From NCBI GenBank assembly GCA_964631725.1, contig CAZVYX010000002.1, forward strand, positions 1 through 64,000: a DNA stretch of 64,000 bases. Reading direction: 5' to 3'. Positions 1 to 9,111 of this stretch are shown here, piece after piece; the stretch's first letter is position 1; each line of letters begins with the position of its first letter. The DNA comes from GCA-2731375 sp964631725. GTDB lineage: Bacteria > Pseudomonadota > Alphaproteobacteria > GCA-2731375. Below the pieces are notes generated by a model. It ran no database searches, was not told the origin of the DNA, and was given only the letters and a program-made list of their open reading frames with translations. Both the position numbers and the translations under genes were made by a program.

Positions 1-4
1 ATGT

Positions 5-81
5 CGGAGCGTAGCGCAGCCTGGTAGCGCATCACACTGGGGGTGTGGGGGTCGGTGGTTCGAATCCACTCGCTCCGACCA
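5..81 (+). tRNA. tRNA-Pro (anticodon GGG)
   Basis: A 77-base cloverleaf is visible. The 7-bp acceptor stem pairs 5-11 with 71-77, followed by discriminator A and an encoded CCA (79-81). The D arm contains GCGC-AGCCTGGTA-GCGC, the anticodon stem TCACA/TGTGG encloses loop CTGGGGG, giving anticodon GGG, and the T arm carries GGTTCGAATCC. C1-G72 and GGG identify proline. Confidence 0.96.
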
Positions 82-88
82 ATGAAAA

Positions 89-132
89 GGGGGCCGGTCA
101 CGGGTTAAATCCGGGCCGGCCCCTTGATTTTT
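89..132 (+). terminator. Rho-independent terminator of the tRNA
   Basis: GGGGCCGG at 90-97 pairs with CCGGCCCC at 116-123 and is followed by TTGATTTTT. It lies directly after the tRNA 3' end and before the ctaA start. Confidence 0.75.
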
Positions 133-231
133 GCCGGTGGATGCTTCGGCGCCGATGGCTGACGCGGGTCAATTATTTCATTTGGTATTCCATTAGTATT
201 CCACGGAAATTGGCAAGTTCGAGGCGGGCCC

Positions 232-1287
232 ATGGCGGATGACGATCAGTTGGACAGTGGTGAGGCACGGGCTATCGGGGCCCGTCCACAGGTTGCCGCG
301 TGGCTATTGGTGGTGGCGGCCATGGTTGTCGCCATGGTGATGTTGGGCGGCGCCACCCGGCTGACCCACTCGGGTCTGTCCATGGTGCAGTGGCAGCCGT
401 TGATGGGCGTCCTCCCGCCCCTCAGCGAGGACGCCTGGCAGGACACCTTTGAAAAATACAAACAGTACCCGGAATATAAGAAAATCAATCAGGGCATGAG
501 CCTGGCCGAGTTCAAAGGCATTTTCTATTACGAATACAGCCACCGGGTCCTGGGCCGCGGTATCGGCCTGGCCTTCGCGGTGCCGTTCCTGTGGTTTCTG
601 CTCAGCGGGCGGGTCGAACGGCGCCGGCGCAAGATCTTGTTCGGTCTGTTCCTGCTTGGCGGTCTGCAAGGGTTGATCGGCTGGTGGATGGTTAAGAGCG
701 GCCTGGTCGACCGCCCCGATGTCAGCCACTACCGCCTAACCGTCCATCTGGGCGTGGCATTTCTGATCCTCGGCGCGCTGATCTGGGTGGCGCTGGACCT
801 GTTGTCCAAGGCGCCGGCCGCGGCGGGCGGCGCCCAATTGCGGCCCTGGGCCTGGGCGGCAGTGCTGTTGGTCTTGTTGCAGGCCCTGTCGGGCGGTCTG
901 GTTGCCGGTCTGGACGCGGGCTTTGTCTACAATACCTTTCCCATGATGAACGAATATTGGCTGCCGCCGGAGTTGGGCCAGCTCTCGCCCTGGTGGCTCA
1001 ATATGTTCGAGAACGTCATCACGGTGCAATTCGATCACCGTATCGGGGCCTATTTGTGCACCTTGCTGTTGGCCTGGATCTGGTTCAAGGCGCGGGCCCT
1101 GGATCTTGACCCGGCGGCGCGCCAGGCCCTGAACCTGACCCTGGCCGCATTGGTGCTGCAATTGGCCCTGGGTATCGGCACCCTGGTCTTGCTGATCCCG
1201 GTATCCCTGGCGGTGTTGCATCAGGGCGGCGCGTTGCTGCTGTTTGCCGCCACCATCCAGTTGGCGTTTCGCCTGCGCGGCAACTAA
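232..1287 (+). CDS. ctaA: Heme A synthase, COX15/CtaA type 2
   Basis: Converts heme O to heme A for aa3-type cytochrome oxidase; integral inner-membrane protein. The 351 aa hold eight predicted membrane helices in two four-helix halves. The four conserved heme-ligand histidines are seen at H104 (EYSHR), H172 (TVHLG), H269 (FDHRIG) and H330 (VLHQGG). The N-terminal ATRLTHSGLSM and the long first periplasmic loop are typical of the alphaproteobacterial/mitochondrial form. The ATG at 232 follows a GAGG stretch. cutA begins 14 bases downstream, so the two are probably cotranscribed. No oxidase subunit genes are in the window. Confidence 0.95.
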   Translation: MADDDQLDSGEARAIGARPQVAAWLLVVAAMVVAMVMLGGATRLTHSGLSMVQWQPLMGVLPPLSEDAWQDTFEKYKQYPEYKKINQGMSLAEFKGIFYYEYSHRVLGRGIGLAFAVPFLWFLLSGRVERRRRKILFGLFLLGGLQGLIGWWMVKSGLVDRPDVSHYRLTVHLGVAFLILGALIWVALDLLSKAPAAAGGAQLRPWAWAAVLLVLLQALSGGLVAGLDAGFVYNTFPMMNEYWLPPELGQLSPWWLNMFENVITVQFDHRIGAYLCTLLLAWIWFKARALDLDPAARQALNLTLAALVLQLALGIGTLVLLIPVSLAVLHQGGALLLFAATIQLAFRLRGN

Positions 1288-1301
1288 GGGGAGGAGGCGC
1301 G

Positions 1302-1619
1302 ATGGATGACCTGGTTCTGTTGTATGTCACTTGTGCCAACCGGGACGAGGCGAAGGCCATCGCCTCCGCTCTGGTGGAGGAGCGCCTGGTCGCCTGCGCC
1401 AATATTCTCGGGCCCATAACCTCCGTTTACCGTTGGGAAGGTGCGGTGGCGGAGGATGAAGAGGTCGCGATGATCCTGAAGACCCGTCAGGGGATGACGG
1501 AACGTGTGGCAGCGCGGGTAACGGCCCTGCATTCCTATGACCTGCCCTGCGTGGTCGGCCTGCCGATCCAGGGCGGCAATCCAGATTTTCTGGCCTGGCT
1601 GCATGGCGAGGTCGATTGA
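1302..1619 (+). CDS. cutA: CutA1 divalent-ion tolerance protein
   Basis: Small 105-aa protein of the trimeric CutA1 family, linked genetically to copper/divalent cation tolerance in E. coli; its biochemical role is still unclear. The family hallmarks are present: a beta-strand start LVLLYVTC, the LVACANI motif (residues 29-35), SVYRWEG (41-47) and the C-terminal PCVVGLPI-GNPDFLAWL block. A GGGGAGGAGGC ribosome site precedes the ATG. It sits between ctaA and an MFS gene whose start is only 6 bases downstream, suggesting one transcript. Confidence 0.93.
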   Translation: MDDLVLLYVTCANRDEAKAIASALVEERLVACANILGPITSVYRWEGAVAEDEEVAMILKTRQGMTERVAARVTALHSYDLPCVVGLPIQGGNPDFLAWLHGEVD

Positions 1620-1625
1620 GGCCGG

Positions 1626-2846
1626 ATGTCCGACGCCAGCCCGACTGATACGCCGACGGCCACGGTGGCGCTGAGTTTCGCCAGTGCGGCGCATACCTAT
1701 TCCCATATGTTCGTGCTGTTCTTTGCCACCGTGGTTCTGGTGCTGGAGCATGAATGGCAGATGCCCTATGCCGAGCTGTTCGCGCTCTCCATTCCCGGCG
1801 CGGTGATGTACGGCCTGGCGGCACTTCCCGCCGGCTGGCTGGCCGACCGTTGGAGCGCCGCCGGCATGATGGCGGTTTTTTTTATCGGCACCGGCCTTGC
1901 ATCGATCCTGACCGGGCTGGCCGAGGGGCCGTGGCAACTGGCCGCCGGTTTGACCGCCATCGGCGTCTTTTCGGCGATTTATCACCCCGTCGGCGTGCCC
2001 TGGCTGATCAAGCATAGCCGCAACCACGGCCGCGCCCTGGGCATCAACGGGGTATTCGGCTCGGGCGGCACCGCGATCGCGGCCCTAGTGGCGGGCGGTC
2101 TGGCGGATCTGTGGGGCTGGCGGGCCGCCTTTGTCGTACCGGGCGCGCTATGTCTGGTGACCGGCGCGGCCTTCGTGCTGGCCATGCGCCTGGGCTATAT
2201 TATCGAGGGCGAGGGGGAGGCCTCACCGGCACCCGCGCCCGCCGCTTCCGACCGCCGCCGCGCCTTTACCATGTTGGCCATTACCGTGGTCTGCAGCGGC
2301 CTGATCTATCAGGTCACCGCATACGCCCTGCCCAAGGTGTTCGAGGAGCGGCTGTTCGATTTCGCCGGGCAATCGCTGTTGGGTATCGGCGGCTTTGTCA
2401 GCATCTGCTATCTGGTTTCTTCCCTAACGCAGATCCTGGGCGGCGAGCTGGCTGATCGTCTGCCGCGCAAGGCGGTTTATGTCGCCTGCCAGTTGTTGCA
2501 GATACCGATCTATGCCGTCGCCTTCGCCACGTTCGGGCCGTTGCTGATCCCCCTGGCGGCGGTCATGGTCAGCCTGAACCTGATGGCCCAGCCGGCGGAG
2601 AACTCCCTGCTGGCCCGCTACACACCGCTGAGCTGGCGCGGCAGTGTATTCGGCGTGAAGTTTCTGCTGACCCTTGGCGTATCTTCGGTCGGCCTGGCGC
2701 TCGTTCCCCTGATCCATGCCGCCACGGGCAGTCTGGACGGCCTGTTCGTCCTGTTGGCGATATCCGCCAGCGTAAGTTTCCTGGCCGCCGCCGCATTGCC
2801 CAAGGAGCGGGCGACCCTGAAGGTTTCGGTCGAGAGCGGCGATTGA
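1626..2846 (+). CDS. MFS transporter, FSR-like
   Basis: A 406-aa polytopic protein with about twelve hydrophobic segments in two halves split by a charged, proline-rich loop near residues 190-215. The loop between helices 2 and 3 has the MFS signature (GWLADRW, about 71-77), and the AIYHPVGVPWLI stretch resembles the fosmidomycin-resistance (FSR) branch of the superfamily. Substrate unknown; direction of transport cannot be read from sequence. The ATG lies 6 bases after the cutA stop, so it is likely the third gene of a ctaA-cutA-MFS unit. Confidence 0.85.
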   Translation: MSDASPTDTPTATVALSFASAAHTYSHMFVLFFATVVLVLEHEWQMPYAELFALSIPGAVMYGLAALPAGWLADRWSAAGMMAVFFIGTGLASILTGLAEGPWQLAAGLTAIGVFSAIYHPVGVPWLIKHSRNHGRALGINGVFGSGGTAIAALVAGGLADLWGWRAAFVVPGALCLVTGAAFVLAMRLGYIIEGEGEASPAPAPAASDRRRAFTMLAITVVCSGLIYQVTAYALPKVFEERLFDFAGQSLLGIGGFVSICYLVSSLTQILGGELADRLPRKAVYVACQLLQIPIYAVAFATFGPLLIPLAAVMVSLNLMAQPAENSLLARYTPLSWRGSVFGVKFLLTLGVSSVGLALVPLIHAATGSLDGLFVLLAISASVSFLAAAALPKERATLKVSVESGD

Positions 2847-2850
2847 TATC

Positions 2851-2867
2851 TAGATTTTTCAAATCTA
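2851..2867. other. Perfect 7-bp hairpin TAGATTT-TTC-AAATCTA
   Basis: Inverted repeat with a three-base loop, four bases after the MFS stop codon and upstream of the TAXI gene. No T-run follows, so it is either a weak terminator or an operator; the surrounding 2847-2930 is distinctly AT-rich compared with the flanks. Confidence 0.4.
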
Positions 2868-3030
2868 CCTATTTGTAATTAAGTCATTTCATTTCTTGAA
2901 CTTTTCCCATTGCCTGGCCTATCCTGCTTCTCCAAGAGCGGGACAAAGTTCCCGCCATGATAGGCGGAGTTCTTGTATCCCGGTTTGTTGCTTGCTTACC
3001 CACAAGTAAAATCTATCAGGGAGATAAATC

Positions 3031-3999
3031 ATGAAGAGACTGGCCCTAGCCACCATGGCAGCCACCGGCATTCTTGCCGCAAGCTTTACCGGCGTCCAGG
3101 CGGCGCAGAAATTCATCACCATCGGGACCGGCGGTCAGACCGGCGTCTACTATCAAGTGGGCGGCGCGATCTGCAAACTGGTCAACAAGGGGACCAAGAA
3201 CCACAATATCAAGTGCACCCACACCACGGGCGGTTCGACCAAGAATATCAACGGCATCCGCGCCGGGGATTTGGACATGGGCGTGGCCCAGTCCGATTGG
3301 CAATACCATGGCTATAACGGTACCGCGCCGAAGCAGTTTCCAAAAGGTGCCTTCAAGGGCCTGCGCGCGGTTTTCTCCGTGCACCCCGAACCCTTCACCG
3401 TCGTTGCCCGTACCGATAGTGGCATCAAGAATTTCGACGATCTGAAAGGCAAGCGGGTCAATATCGGCAATCCCGGCTCCGGCCAGCGCGGCACCATGGA
3501 AGTGGTGATGGACAAGATGGGCTGGAAGATGGGTGATTTCGCCCTGGCTTCCGAGCTGAAGTCCTCCGAGCAGTCAGCCGCTCTGTGCGACAACAAGATC
3601 GACGCCATGGTCTTCACGGTTGGTCATCCCAATGGCTCGATCAAGGAAGCCACGACCTCCTGTGATGCGGTGATCGTCAACGTGGACAATGCGGTGATCC
3701 AGAAACTGGCCGCCGACAATGGTTATTACGCGATGGCGACCATTCCGGGCGGCATGTACAAGGGCACCAAGGGCGATGTCACGACGTTTGGTGTCGGCGC
3801 GACCTTTGTCTCCTCGACCGCGACGGACGCCGATACGGTCTATCAGATCGTCAAGGCGGTGTTCGATAACATCAAGCGCTTCCGCAAGATGCATCCGGCG
3901 TTCGCCCATCTCGATCCCAAGAAGATGATCGTGAACAATCTCTCGGCGCCCCTGCATGACGGCGCGCTGCGCTACTACAAGGAACAAGGTTGGAAATAG
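3031..3999 (+). CDS. TAXI-family TRAP transporter substrate-binding protein
   Basis: Periplasmic solute receptor for the TRAP permease encoded downstream. The 322-aa protein has a signal peptide (lysine/arginine start, hydrophobic core, predicted cleavage after VQA near residue 25). The mature chain opens with the TAXI signature ITIGTGGQTGVYYQVGGAIC. Further family blocks are THTTGGSTKNINGIRAGDLDMG-like at about 65-90, and NIGNPGSGQRGTM. Known TAXI-TRAP substrates include dicarboxylates and glutamate, but most are unassigned; the substrate cannot be deduced here. The start is supported by AGGGAG at 3018-3023. The unpaired spacing to the permease holds a strong hairpin that may keep receptor mRNA in excess. 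Confidence 0.93.
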   Translation: MKRLALATMAATGILAASFTGVQAAQKFITIGTGGQTGVYYQVGGAICKLVNKGTKNHNIKCTHTTGGSTKNINGIRAGDLDMGVAQSDWQYHGYNGTAPKQFPKGAFKGLRAVFSVHPEPFTVVARTDSGIKNFDDLKGKRVNIGNPGSGQRGTMEVVMDKMGWKMGDFALASELKSSEQSAALCDNKIDAMVFTVGHPNGSIKEATTSCDAVIVNVDNAVIQKLAADNGYYAMATIPGGMYKGTKGDVTTFGVGATFVSSTATDADTVYQIVKAVFDNIKRFRKMHPAFAHLDPKKMIVNNLSAPLHDGALRYYKEQGWK

Positions 4000-4012
4000 A
4001 TACCAACCGGGC

Positions 4013-4038
4013 GGGGCGGCGCTTCGAGGCGCCGCCCC
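4013..4038 (+). promoter_or_regulatory. Intercistronic hairpin between TRAP receptor and permease
   Basis: GGGGCGGCGC pairs perfectly with GCGCCGCCCC around a TTCGAG loop (10 bp). There is no following T-run. Position just after the binding-protein stop fits an mRNA-stabilising or partial attenuation element, common where a receptor is needed in excess over its permease. Confidence 0.6.
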
Positions 4039-4085
4039 GTATCCTGGTCATCAAATTATCTTGTCTGTAATCGCGGGGGCACGCC

Positions 4086-6914
4086 ATGAGCAGCGGGGAC
4101 CAATCCAACGGGCCGCTTAGCGCCGAAGAACTGGACGATCTAGTCGCATCGACCGATACCGGCGGGCGGACGCCGGACAATGTCATGATCGTCCGTTTTC
4201 TTGCCGCCACCGCCTTGGTCTGGTCCCTGTGGCAAGTCTGGATCGCCTCGCCCCTGCCGTTCATGCTGCACTGGGGGGTCTTCTCCGGCAAGGAAGCGCG
4301 CCCGGTTCATCTGGCATTTTCCTTGCTGTTGGCCTTTCTGGCCTATCCCGCCTTTAAGAATTCGCCGCGCAACAGAATACCGGCCGCCGATTGGGCCCTG
4401 GCGCTGATCGGTATCGCGGCCACAATGTATCTGTTCGTCTTCGACAGCGCCCTGGTGGACCGGCTGTTGGGCTCACGCCTGTCGGACCGGCCCGGCAACC
4501 CGAATACCTGGGACATCGTCGTGGCCTGCATCGGCATCGTGGTCCTGATGGAAGCCACGCGGCGGGCCTTGGGCCCGCCCTTGATGGTCGTGGCGACACT
4601 GTTCCTGGGTTATACGTTTTTGGGGCCATATGCGCCGGGCATCCTGGCATGGAAGGGCGCCAGCTTCGGCGCCGTGGCCGATCATCAATGGCTGTCATCG
4701 GAAGGTGTCTTCGGCATCGCCCTGGGGGTTTCCACGGGCCTGGTTTTTCTGTTCGTGCTGTTTGGCGCGCTTCTTGATAAAGCTGGCGCCGGCAATTATT
4801 TCATCAAGGTGGCGTTTTCCTTGATGGGTCATATGCGCGGCGGACCTGCCAAGGCTGCCGTGGTGGCTTCGGGCATGACCGGATTGATCTCGGGCTCCTC
4901 CATCGCCAACGTGGTGACCACGGGTACTTTTACAATTCCGATGATGAAACGGGTCGGCTTCTCGGCCGAGAAAAGTGGCGCCGTGGAAGTTGCTTCGTCG
5001 GTCAACGGCCAGATCATGCCGCCCGTGATGGGGGCGGCGGCCTTCCTGATGGTTGAATATGTGGACATCAGCTATTTCCAGGTGGTCAAGCATGCTTTTG
5101 TCCCGGCGATCATCTCGTACATCGCCCTGGTCTACATCGTGCATCTGGAAGCCATGAAGATGAACATGCAGGGCCTGCCCCGGGCCACGGTGCCCAAGCC
5201 GGCGAAACTGGCGCTGTTGTCATTCGGCATCACCCTGGCGGCGATCGTGGCCATGGGCGGGGCGCTGTATTACCTATCGGAAGCCTTTAGCCTACTACAG
5301 AGCAATCTCAACCGGGTGCTGGCGATCGCCGTGCTGATCGCGTTGGAGTTTGGCGTTCTGAAGACCTTCAACGCCAAGGCCGGGGAGGGTACGCGCGAGA
5401 AGATGCTGTCCACCGGCGCTATTATTCTCTGCAATATCGTGATCGGCGCCTTCGCCGCTTTTTTTGCTATCAACCTGATCCGCGATCTGGCGGGCGCAAC
5501 CTTGACCCCGTGGATCGCGGGGGCGGCCATTCTGGTGATCTATGTTTGGCTGATTTCGAAATGCGCCGCCCATCCCGATCTGGTGGTCGATGATCCCAAC
5601 GCGCCGATCGTCGCCCTGCCGGAACCGGGCCCGACGGTAATGGCGGGCCTGCATTTCCTGTTGCCTGTCTCGGTACTGATCTGGTGCCTGATGGTGGAGC
5701 GGCTGTCGCCTGAACTATCCGCGTTCTGGGCCGTCACCCTGATGATCTTCATATTGCTGACCCAGCGGACGTTGTTCGCCATGTTCCGCAAGGAGAGTTT
5801 AAGCGGCAAGATTTCCGAGGGCTTTGGCGAATTGATCGACGGCATGATTTCCGGCGCCCGCAACATGATCGGTATTGGCATCGCGACCGCCGCCGCCGGC
5901 GTCATTGTCGGCACGGTCTCACAAACCGGCGTCGGGCTGGTGCTGGCGGAACTGGTGGAAATCCTCTCGCAAGGGCAGATCCTGTTGATCCTGATCTTTA
6001 CCGCCATCCTCAGCCTGATCCTGGGCATGGGCCTGCCAACCACGGCGAACTATATCGTGGTCTCGTCCCTGTTGGCGCCGGTGATCGTCAGTCTGGGACA
6101 GCAGAACGGCCTGATCGTGCCGTTGATCGCGGTGCATCTGTTCGTCTTTTATTTCGGCATCATGGCGGATGTGACGCCGCCCGTCGGCTTGGCCTCATTC
6201 GCCGCTGCCGCGGTTTCCGGGGGGGACCCGATCCGAACCGGCATCGTCGCCTTCGTCTATTCTCTGCGCACGGCGCTGCTGCCGTTCCTCTTTATCTTCA
6301 ACACGGATCTGTTGTTGATCGATGTGACCTTGATTGAAGGCGCCTTCGTCTTCGTGGTGGCCACGGCGGCGATATTATTATTCACCGCCGGCACTCAAGG
6401 ATTTTTCCTGGCGCGCTGCAAGATCTGGGAATCCGTGCTGTTGGTGCTAATCGCCTTCAGCCTGTTCCGGCCGGGATTTTGGATGGACCTGATCGTGCCG
6501 CCCTTTGTCGAGGAAAAACCGGGCGCGATTGTCGAGGTCGTGGGCAAGGCGGCACCTGGTTCGGAGTTGCGCCTGATTGTCCAGGGCGAGAATGATGTCG
6601 GCGAACCGGTGGTCTTCACAGCGCTGTTGGCTGTGCCCGACAAGCCGACGGGCGCGGAGCGGTTGGAGGCCTATGGGCTGGAACTGCTGATTGAGGACGG
6701 CGGCGTGATCATAGACAACGCCGCCTTCGATAGTGCGGCGCAAAAGGCCGGGCTGGATTTCGAGCAAAAGATCCTGACCGTCATGGCGCCGGCGGACCAG
6801 CCCATGAAGCAGTTGATGTTCATCCCCGCGTTGTTGCTGCTGGGGCTGATCGTGCTGCTGCAACGCCGCCGCAATGGCGCGGCGGTTGAAACCGCTTCCG
6901 CGCCGGCAGCATGA
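4086..6914 (+). CDS. TRAP transporter fused permease (4TM/12TM) with C-terminal DUF3394
   Basis: Inner-membrane subunit of a sodium-coupled TAXI-TRAP importer. The 942-aa chain fuses the small DctQ-like part (roughly residues 35-180) to the large DctM-like part (roughly 190-690), which carries the repeated GSSIANVVTTGTFTIPMM and GMGLPTTANYIV re-entrant motifs and the FGIMADVTPPVGLASFAAAAVS block. The last 200 residues hold two more membrane segments around a soluble section (about 800-905), matching DUF3394. The start ATG is 86 bases after the receptor stop, beyond a hairpin. The stop overlaps the 5' region of the universal stress gene, making receptor-permease-USP one operon. Confidence 0.94.
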   Translation: MSSGDQSNGPLSAEELDDLVASTDTGGRTPDNVMIVRFLAATALVWSLWQVWIASPLPFMLHWGVFSGKEARPVHLAFSLLLAFLAYPAFKNSPRNRIPAADWALALIGIAATMYLFVFDSALVDRLLGSRLSDRPGNPNTWDIVVACIGIVVLMEATRRALGPPLMVVATLFLGYTFLGPYAPGILAWKGASFGAVADHQWLSSEGVFGIALGVSTGLVFLFVLFGALLDKAGAGNYFIKVAFSLMGHMRGGPAKAAVVASGMTGLISGSSIANVVTTGTFTIPMMKRVGFSAEKSGAVEVASSVNGQIMPPVMGAAAFLMVEYVDISYFQVVKHAFVPAIISYIALVYIVHLEAMKMNMQGLPRATVPKPAKLALLSFGITLAAIVAMGGALYYLSEAFSLLQSNLNRVLAIAVLIALEFGVLKTFNAKAGEGTREKMLSTGAIILCNIVIGAFAAFFAINLIRDLAGATLTPWIAGAAILVIYVWLISKCAAHPDLVVDDPNAPIVALPEPGPTVMAGLHFLLPVSVLIWCLMVERLSPELSAFWAVTLMIFILLTQRTLFAMFRKESLSGKISEGFGELIDGMISGARNMIGIGIATAAAGVIVGTVSQTGVGLVLAELVEILSQGQILLILIFTAILSLILGMGLPTTANYIVVSSLLAPVIVSLGQQNGLIVPLIAVHLFVFYFGIMADVTPPVGLASFAAAAVSGGDPIRTGIVAFVYSLRTALLPFLFIFNTDLLLIDVTLIEGAFVFVVATAAILLFTAGTQGFFLARCKIWESVLLVLIAFSLFRPGFWMDLIVPPFVEEKPGAIVEVVGKAAPGSELRLIVQGENDVGEPVVFTALLAVPDKPTGAERLEAYGLELLIEDGGVIIDNAAFDSAAQKAGLDFEQKILTVMAPADQPMKQLMFIPALLLLGLIVLLQRRRNGAAVETASAPAA

Positions 6915-6928
6915 GAGGAGAGACCGGG

Positions 6929-7357
6929 ATGTTTAAACATATTCTTCTCGCCGTCGATTTGGAGCACGACAAGACCTGGGCGAAGTCGCTGCCGACCTCG
7001 GTCGAATACGCCCAGGCCTTTGGCGCCACCCTGCACCTGATGACGGTGGTGCCGGATTTCGGTATGAGTATCGTCAGCTCATTCTTTCCCAAGGGGCACG
7101 AGAAAAAGGCGCTGGATCTGGCCATGGAGAAACTTCACGCATGGGCCGCCGCCAATGTGCCGAAGGATATCCCCGTCCAGCACATCGTCGGTCACGGCAC
7201 TGCGTATGAAGAGATCCTGCGGGTGGCGGGTGAGATTTCATGCGAGCTGATCGTCATGGGTTCGCACCGGCCGAACATGGAGGATTATCTCCTGGGCCCC
7301 AACGCGGCCCGTGTGGTGCGCCACGCCAACTGCTCCGTTCTCGTGGTGCGGGGCTAG
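6929..7357 (+). CDS. Universal stress protein, TRAP-associated (TeaD-like)
   Basis: A 142-aa UspA-fold protein (MFKHILLAVDL start, C-terminal CSVLVVRG strand). USPs beside TRAP genes are known, e.g. TeaD, which binds ATP and tunes TeaABC ectoine uptake. Here the usual G-2x-G-9x-G(S/T) nucleotide motif reads GSHRPNMEDYLLGPN, so two of its positions differ. The ATG at 6929 is chosen because GAGAGGAGAG precedes it by seven bases; an ATG at 6911 in frame would place that site inside the gene. It ends one base before a converging CoA-transferase. Confidence 0.9.
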   Translation: MFKHILLAVDLEHDKTWAKSLPTSVEYAQAFGATLHLMTVVPDFGMSIVSSFFPKGHEKKALDLAMEKLHAWAAANVPKDIPVQHIVGHGTAYEEILRVAGEISCELIVMGSHRPNMEDYLLGPNAARVVRHANCSVLVVRG

Positions 7358-7358
7358 G

Positions 7359-8468
7359 CTATTCCTCCAACGTCGGCGCGATATTGCGCAGGGGCGGGCG
7401 CTCGCCGTCAAATGATATGGGCAGGCCGGTCAGCGCCATGCCCTGGCCGGTATCCTGCATGATCCCCAGGGCCTGGGTTTGCGGGTGCTCGACCACTTCG
7501 GTGGCCAGCTGAATGGGTGCGTTGGGCACGCCGGCCTTGTCCAGACGTTCCTGCCAATGGGCCCGTGTCTCGGCCTTCAGGATTGGCACCAGCACGGCGT
7601 TCAATTCGTCCCGGTGGTCGGAGCGTGAGGGGTTATCAGCGAAGCGGGGATCCTCCAGCCATTCACCGTGTCCCAGCTCGCGCGCCAGGCCGGCGAACAG
7701 GCGGTCGTTGGACGCCGCGACCACCAGATAGCCGTCGGCGCACTGATACGCCTGATAAGGCGCGATGCCGCGTACGCCGGAGCCGCGGCGTTTCGGTGCC
7801 TCGCCGGTGACTTGGACATCGGCATTGTAGTAGGCGGTCCAGCCCAGGGCGGTTTCGTATAGCGAGGTATCGACAACGCCGCCCTTGCCGGTATCGCGGC
7901 GGCGGTTCAGGGCGGCCAGGATGCCGATGGCGCACCACATCCCCGTGCCCATGTCGACCACCGAAATGCCGGCCCGCACCGGTGCCTGTCCGTCCTCGCC
8001 CGTTACCGCCATGATGCCGCCAAAGGCTTGCATCAGGGCATCGAAACCGGGCCGGTCGGACAGCGGCCCCTTGGCGCCGAAGGCGGATAGATTGCAATAG
8101 ATCAAGGCCGGTTTGTCGGCGCACATCTCCGTCGATCCAAGGCCAAGTTTTTCGGCCACGCCGGGGCGGAAATTCTGCAACACAACATCCGCCTCCTCGA
8201 CAATCCGGCGGCGCAGGCCGGCCAGCGCCGCCGGGTCCTTCAAATCGACAGTGATCGAGCTTTTGTCTCGGTTGGCGGTATGAAACACCGTCGCCGCGCC
8301 GTTCCAGAACGGCGGTCCCCAGTTCCGCGCATCGTCGCCGCCGCCGGGTCGTTCCACCTTCACGACGTCAGCACCCAGGGCGGCCAAAATCCAGGTGCCG
8401 TAGGGCCCGGACAGATTGCTGCCCAATTCGAAAACCCGGACACCGCTAAGGGGGAGGGGATCGGTCAT
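7359..8468 (-). CDS. Family III CoA-transferase (CaiB/BaiF)
   Basis: Moves CoA between carboxylic acids through an aspartyl-CoA thioester intermediate. The 369-aa protein has the family opening GVRVFELGSNLSGPYG, the GADVVKVERPGG block (33-43), VVLQNFRPGV (96-104) and a candidate catalytic aspartate at D172 in ISVVDMGTG. The initiation codon is MTDPLPLSGVRV at 8468; upstream in-frame residues are arginine-rich and non-homologous. Converges with the USP gene and lies 35 bases downstream of greB. The substrate is not predictable. A second member of the family is at 36050. Confidence 0.92.
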   Translation of the reverse strand: MTDPLPLSGVRVFELGSNLSGPYGTWILAALGADVVKVERPGGGDDARNWGPPFWNGAATVFHTANRDKSSITVDLKDPAALAGLRRRIVEEADVVLQNFRPGVAEKLGLGSTEMCADKPALIYCNLSAFGAKGPLSDRPGFDALMQAFGGIMAVTGEDGQAPVRAGISVVDMGTGMWCAIGILAALNRRRDTGKGGVVDTSLYETALGWTAYYNADVQVTGEAPKRRGSGVRGIAPYQAYQCADGYLVVAASNDRLFAGLARELGHGEWLEDPRFADNPSRSDHRDELNAVLVPILKAETRAHWQERLDKAGVPNAPIQLATEVVEHPQTQALGIMQDTGQGMALTGLPISFDGERPPLRNIAPTLEE

Positions 8469-8503
8469 TCTGTCGTACTCCACTGAAACGTTACCGAGGC
8501 TGG

Positions 8504-9052
8504 TCAGCCATATGAGATCTCGACCACTTCGATTTCTTCGATGCCCGACGGCGTGCGCAGTTTGACGATGTCGCCTTCCGACGCCTTGTGCAGGGCCCGG
8601 GCGATGGGCGAGACCCAACTGACCTCGCCATGCTCCTGCCGCGCTTCGTCGGCACCGACGATGCGCACGGTGCGTTCCTTGTCATCAGCGTCGGCGTAGG
8701 TCACCGTGGCGCCGAAAAAAACCTGATCGCGGTTCTTTTGCCGCTCCAGATGCACCACTTCGGCGATCTCCAAGCGCTTCATCAGATAGCGGACCCGGCG
8801 GTCGATCTCCCGCAGACGCTTCTTGCCGTACAAATAGTCGCCGTTTTCCGAGCGGTCGCCGTTGCCGGCGGCCCAGGAGACAATGTCGACGATCTTTGGC
8901 CGCTCCACTCGGCGCAGGTCTTGCAACTCGTCCATCAGGCGTGCGTGACCCTCGGGCGTCAGATAGTTCTTGGCCCCGGCGGGCAGAGGGGCGGCAACCT
9001 CGGGCAGGTCGTCGTCTTCGCCATCGGATTCTTTTTTGAACGCCTTGCTCAT
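8504..9052 (-). CDS. greB: Transcription elongation factor GreB
   Basis: Rescues backtracked RNA polymerase by stimulating transcript cleavage. The 182-aa protein has an acidic N-terminal tail (residues 1-28), then the GreA/GreB coiled-coil (YLTPEGHARLMDELQDLRRVERP, with the tip region DRSENGDYLYGKKRLREIDRR) and the C-terminal FKBP-like domain (FGATVTYAD to the end, SPIARAL). The ENGDYLYGK tip and LKKR-type continuation are GreB-like. Divergent from the GST-like gene starting 60 bases away. Confidence 0.92.
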   Translation of the reverse strand: MSKAFKKESDGEDDDLPEVAAPLPAGAKNYLTPEGHARLMDELQDLRRVERPKIVDIVSWAAGNGDRSENGDYLYGKKRLREIDRRVRYLMKRLEIAEVVHLERQKNRDQVFFGATVTYADADDKERTVRIVGADEARQEHGEVSWVSPIARALHKASEGDIVKLRTPSGIEEIEVVEISYG

Positions 9053-9111
9053 GATCGGTTAGTCTCCAACGTCAAGAATGCCATAAATATGTTGAGATTG
9101 GGAGCAGGAGC

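Noticed and set aside
5..240. tRNA-Pro as an integration site for a genomic island
   Set aside because: No integrase, no repeated tRNA 3' fragment and the following genes (ctaA, cutA) are core chromosomal genes.
2985..3012. TTGTTG-N16-TAAAAT as a sigma-70 promoter for the TAXI gene
   Set aside because: The transcription start would fall at the ribosome-binding site (3018-3023), leaving no leader; spacing makes it implausible.
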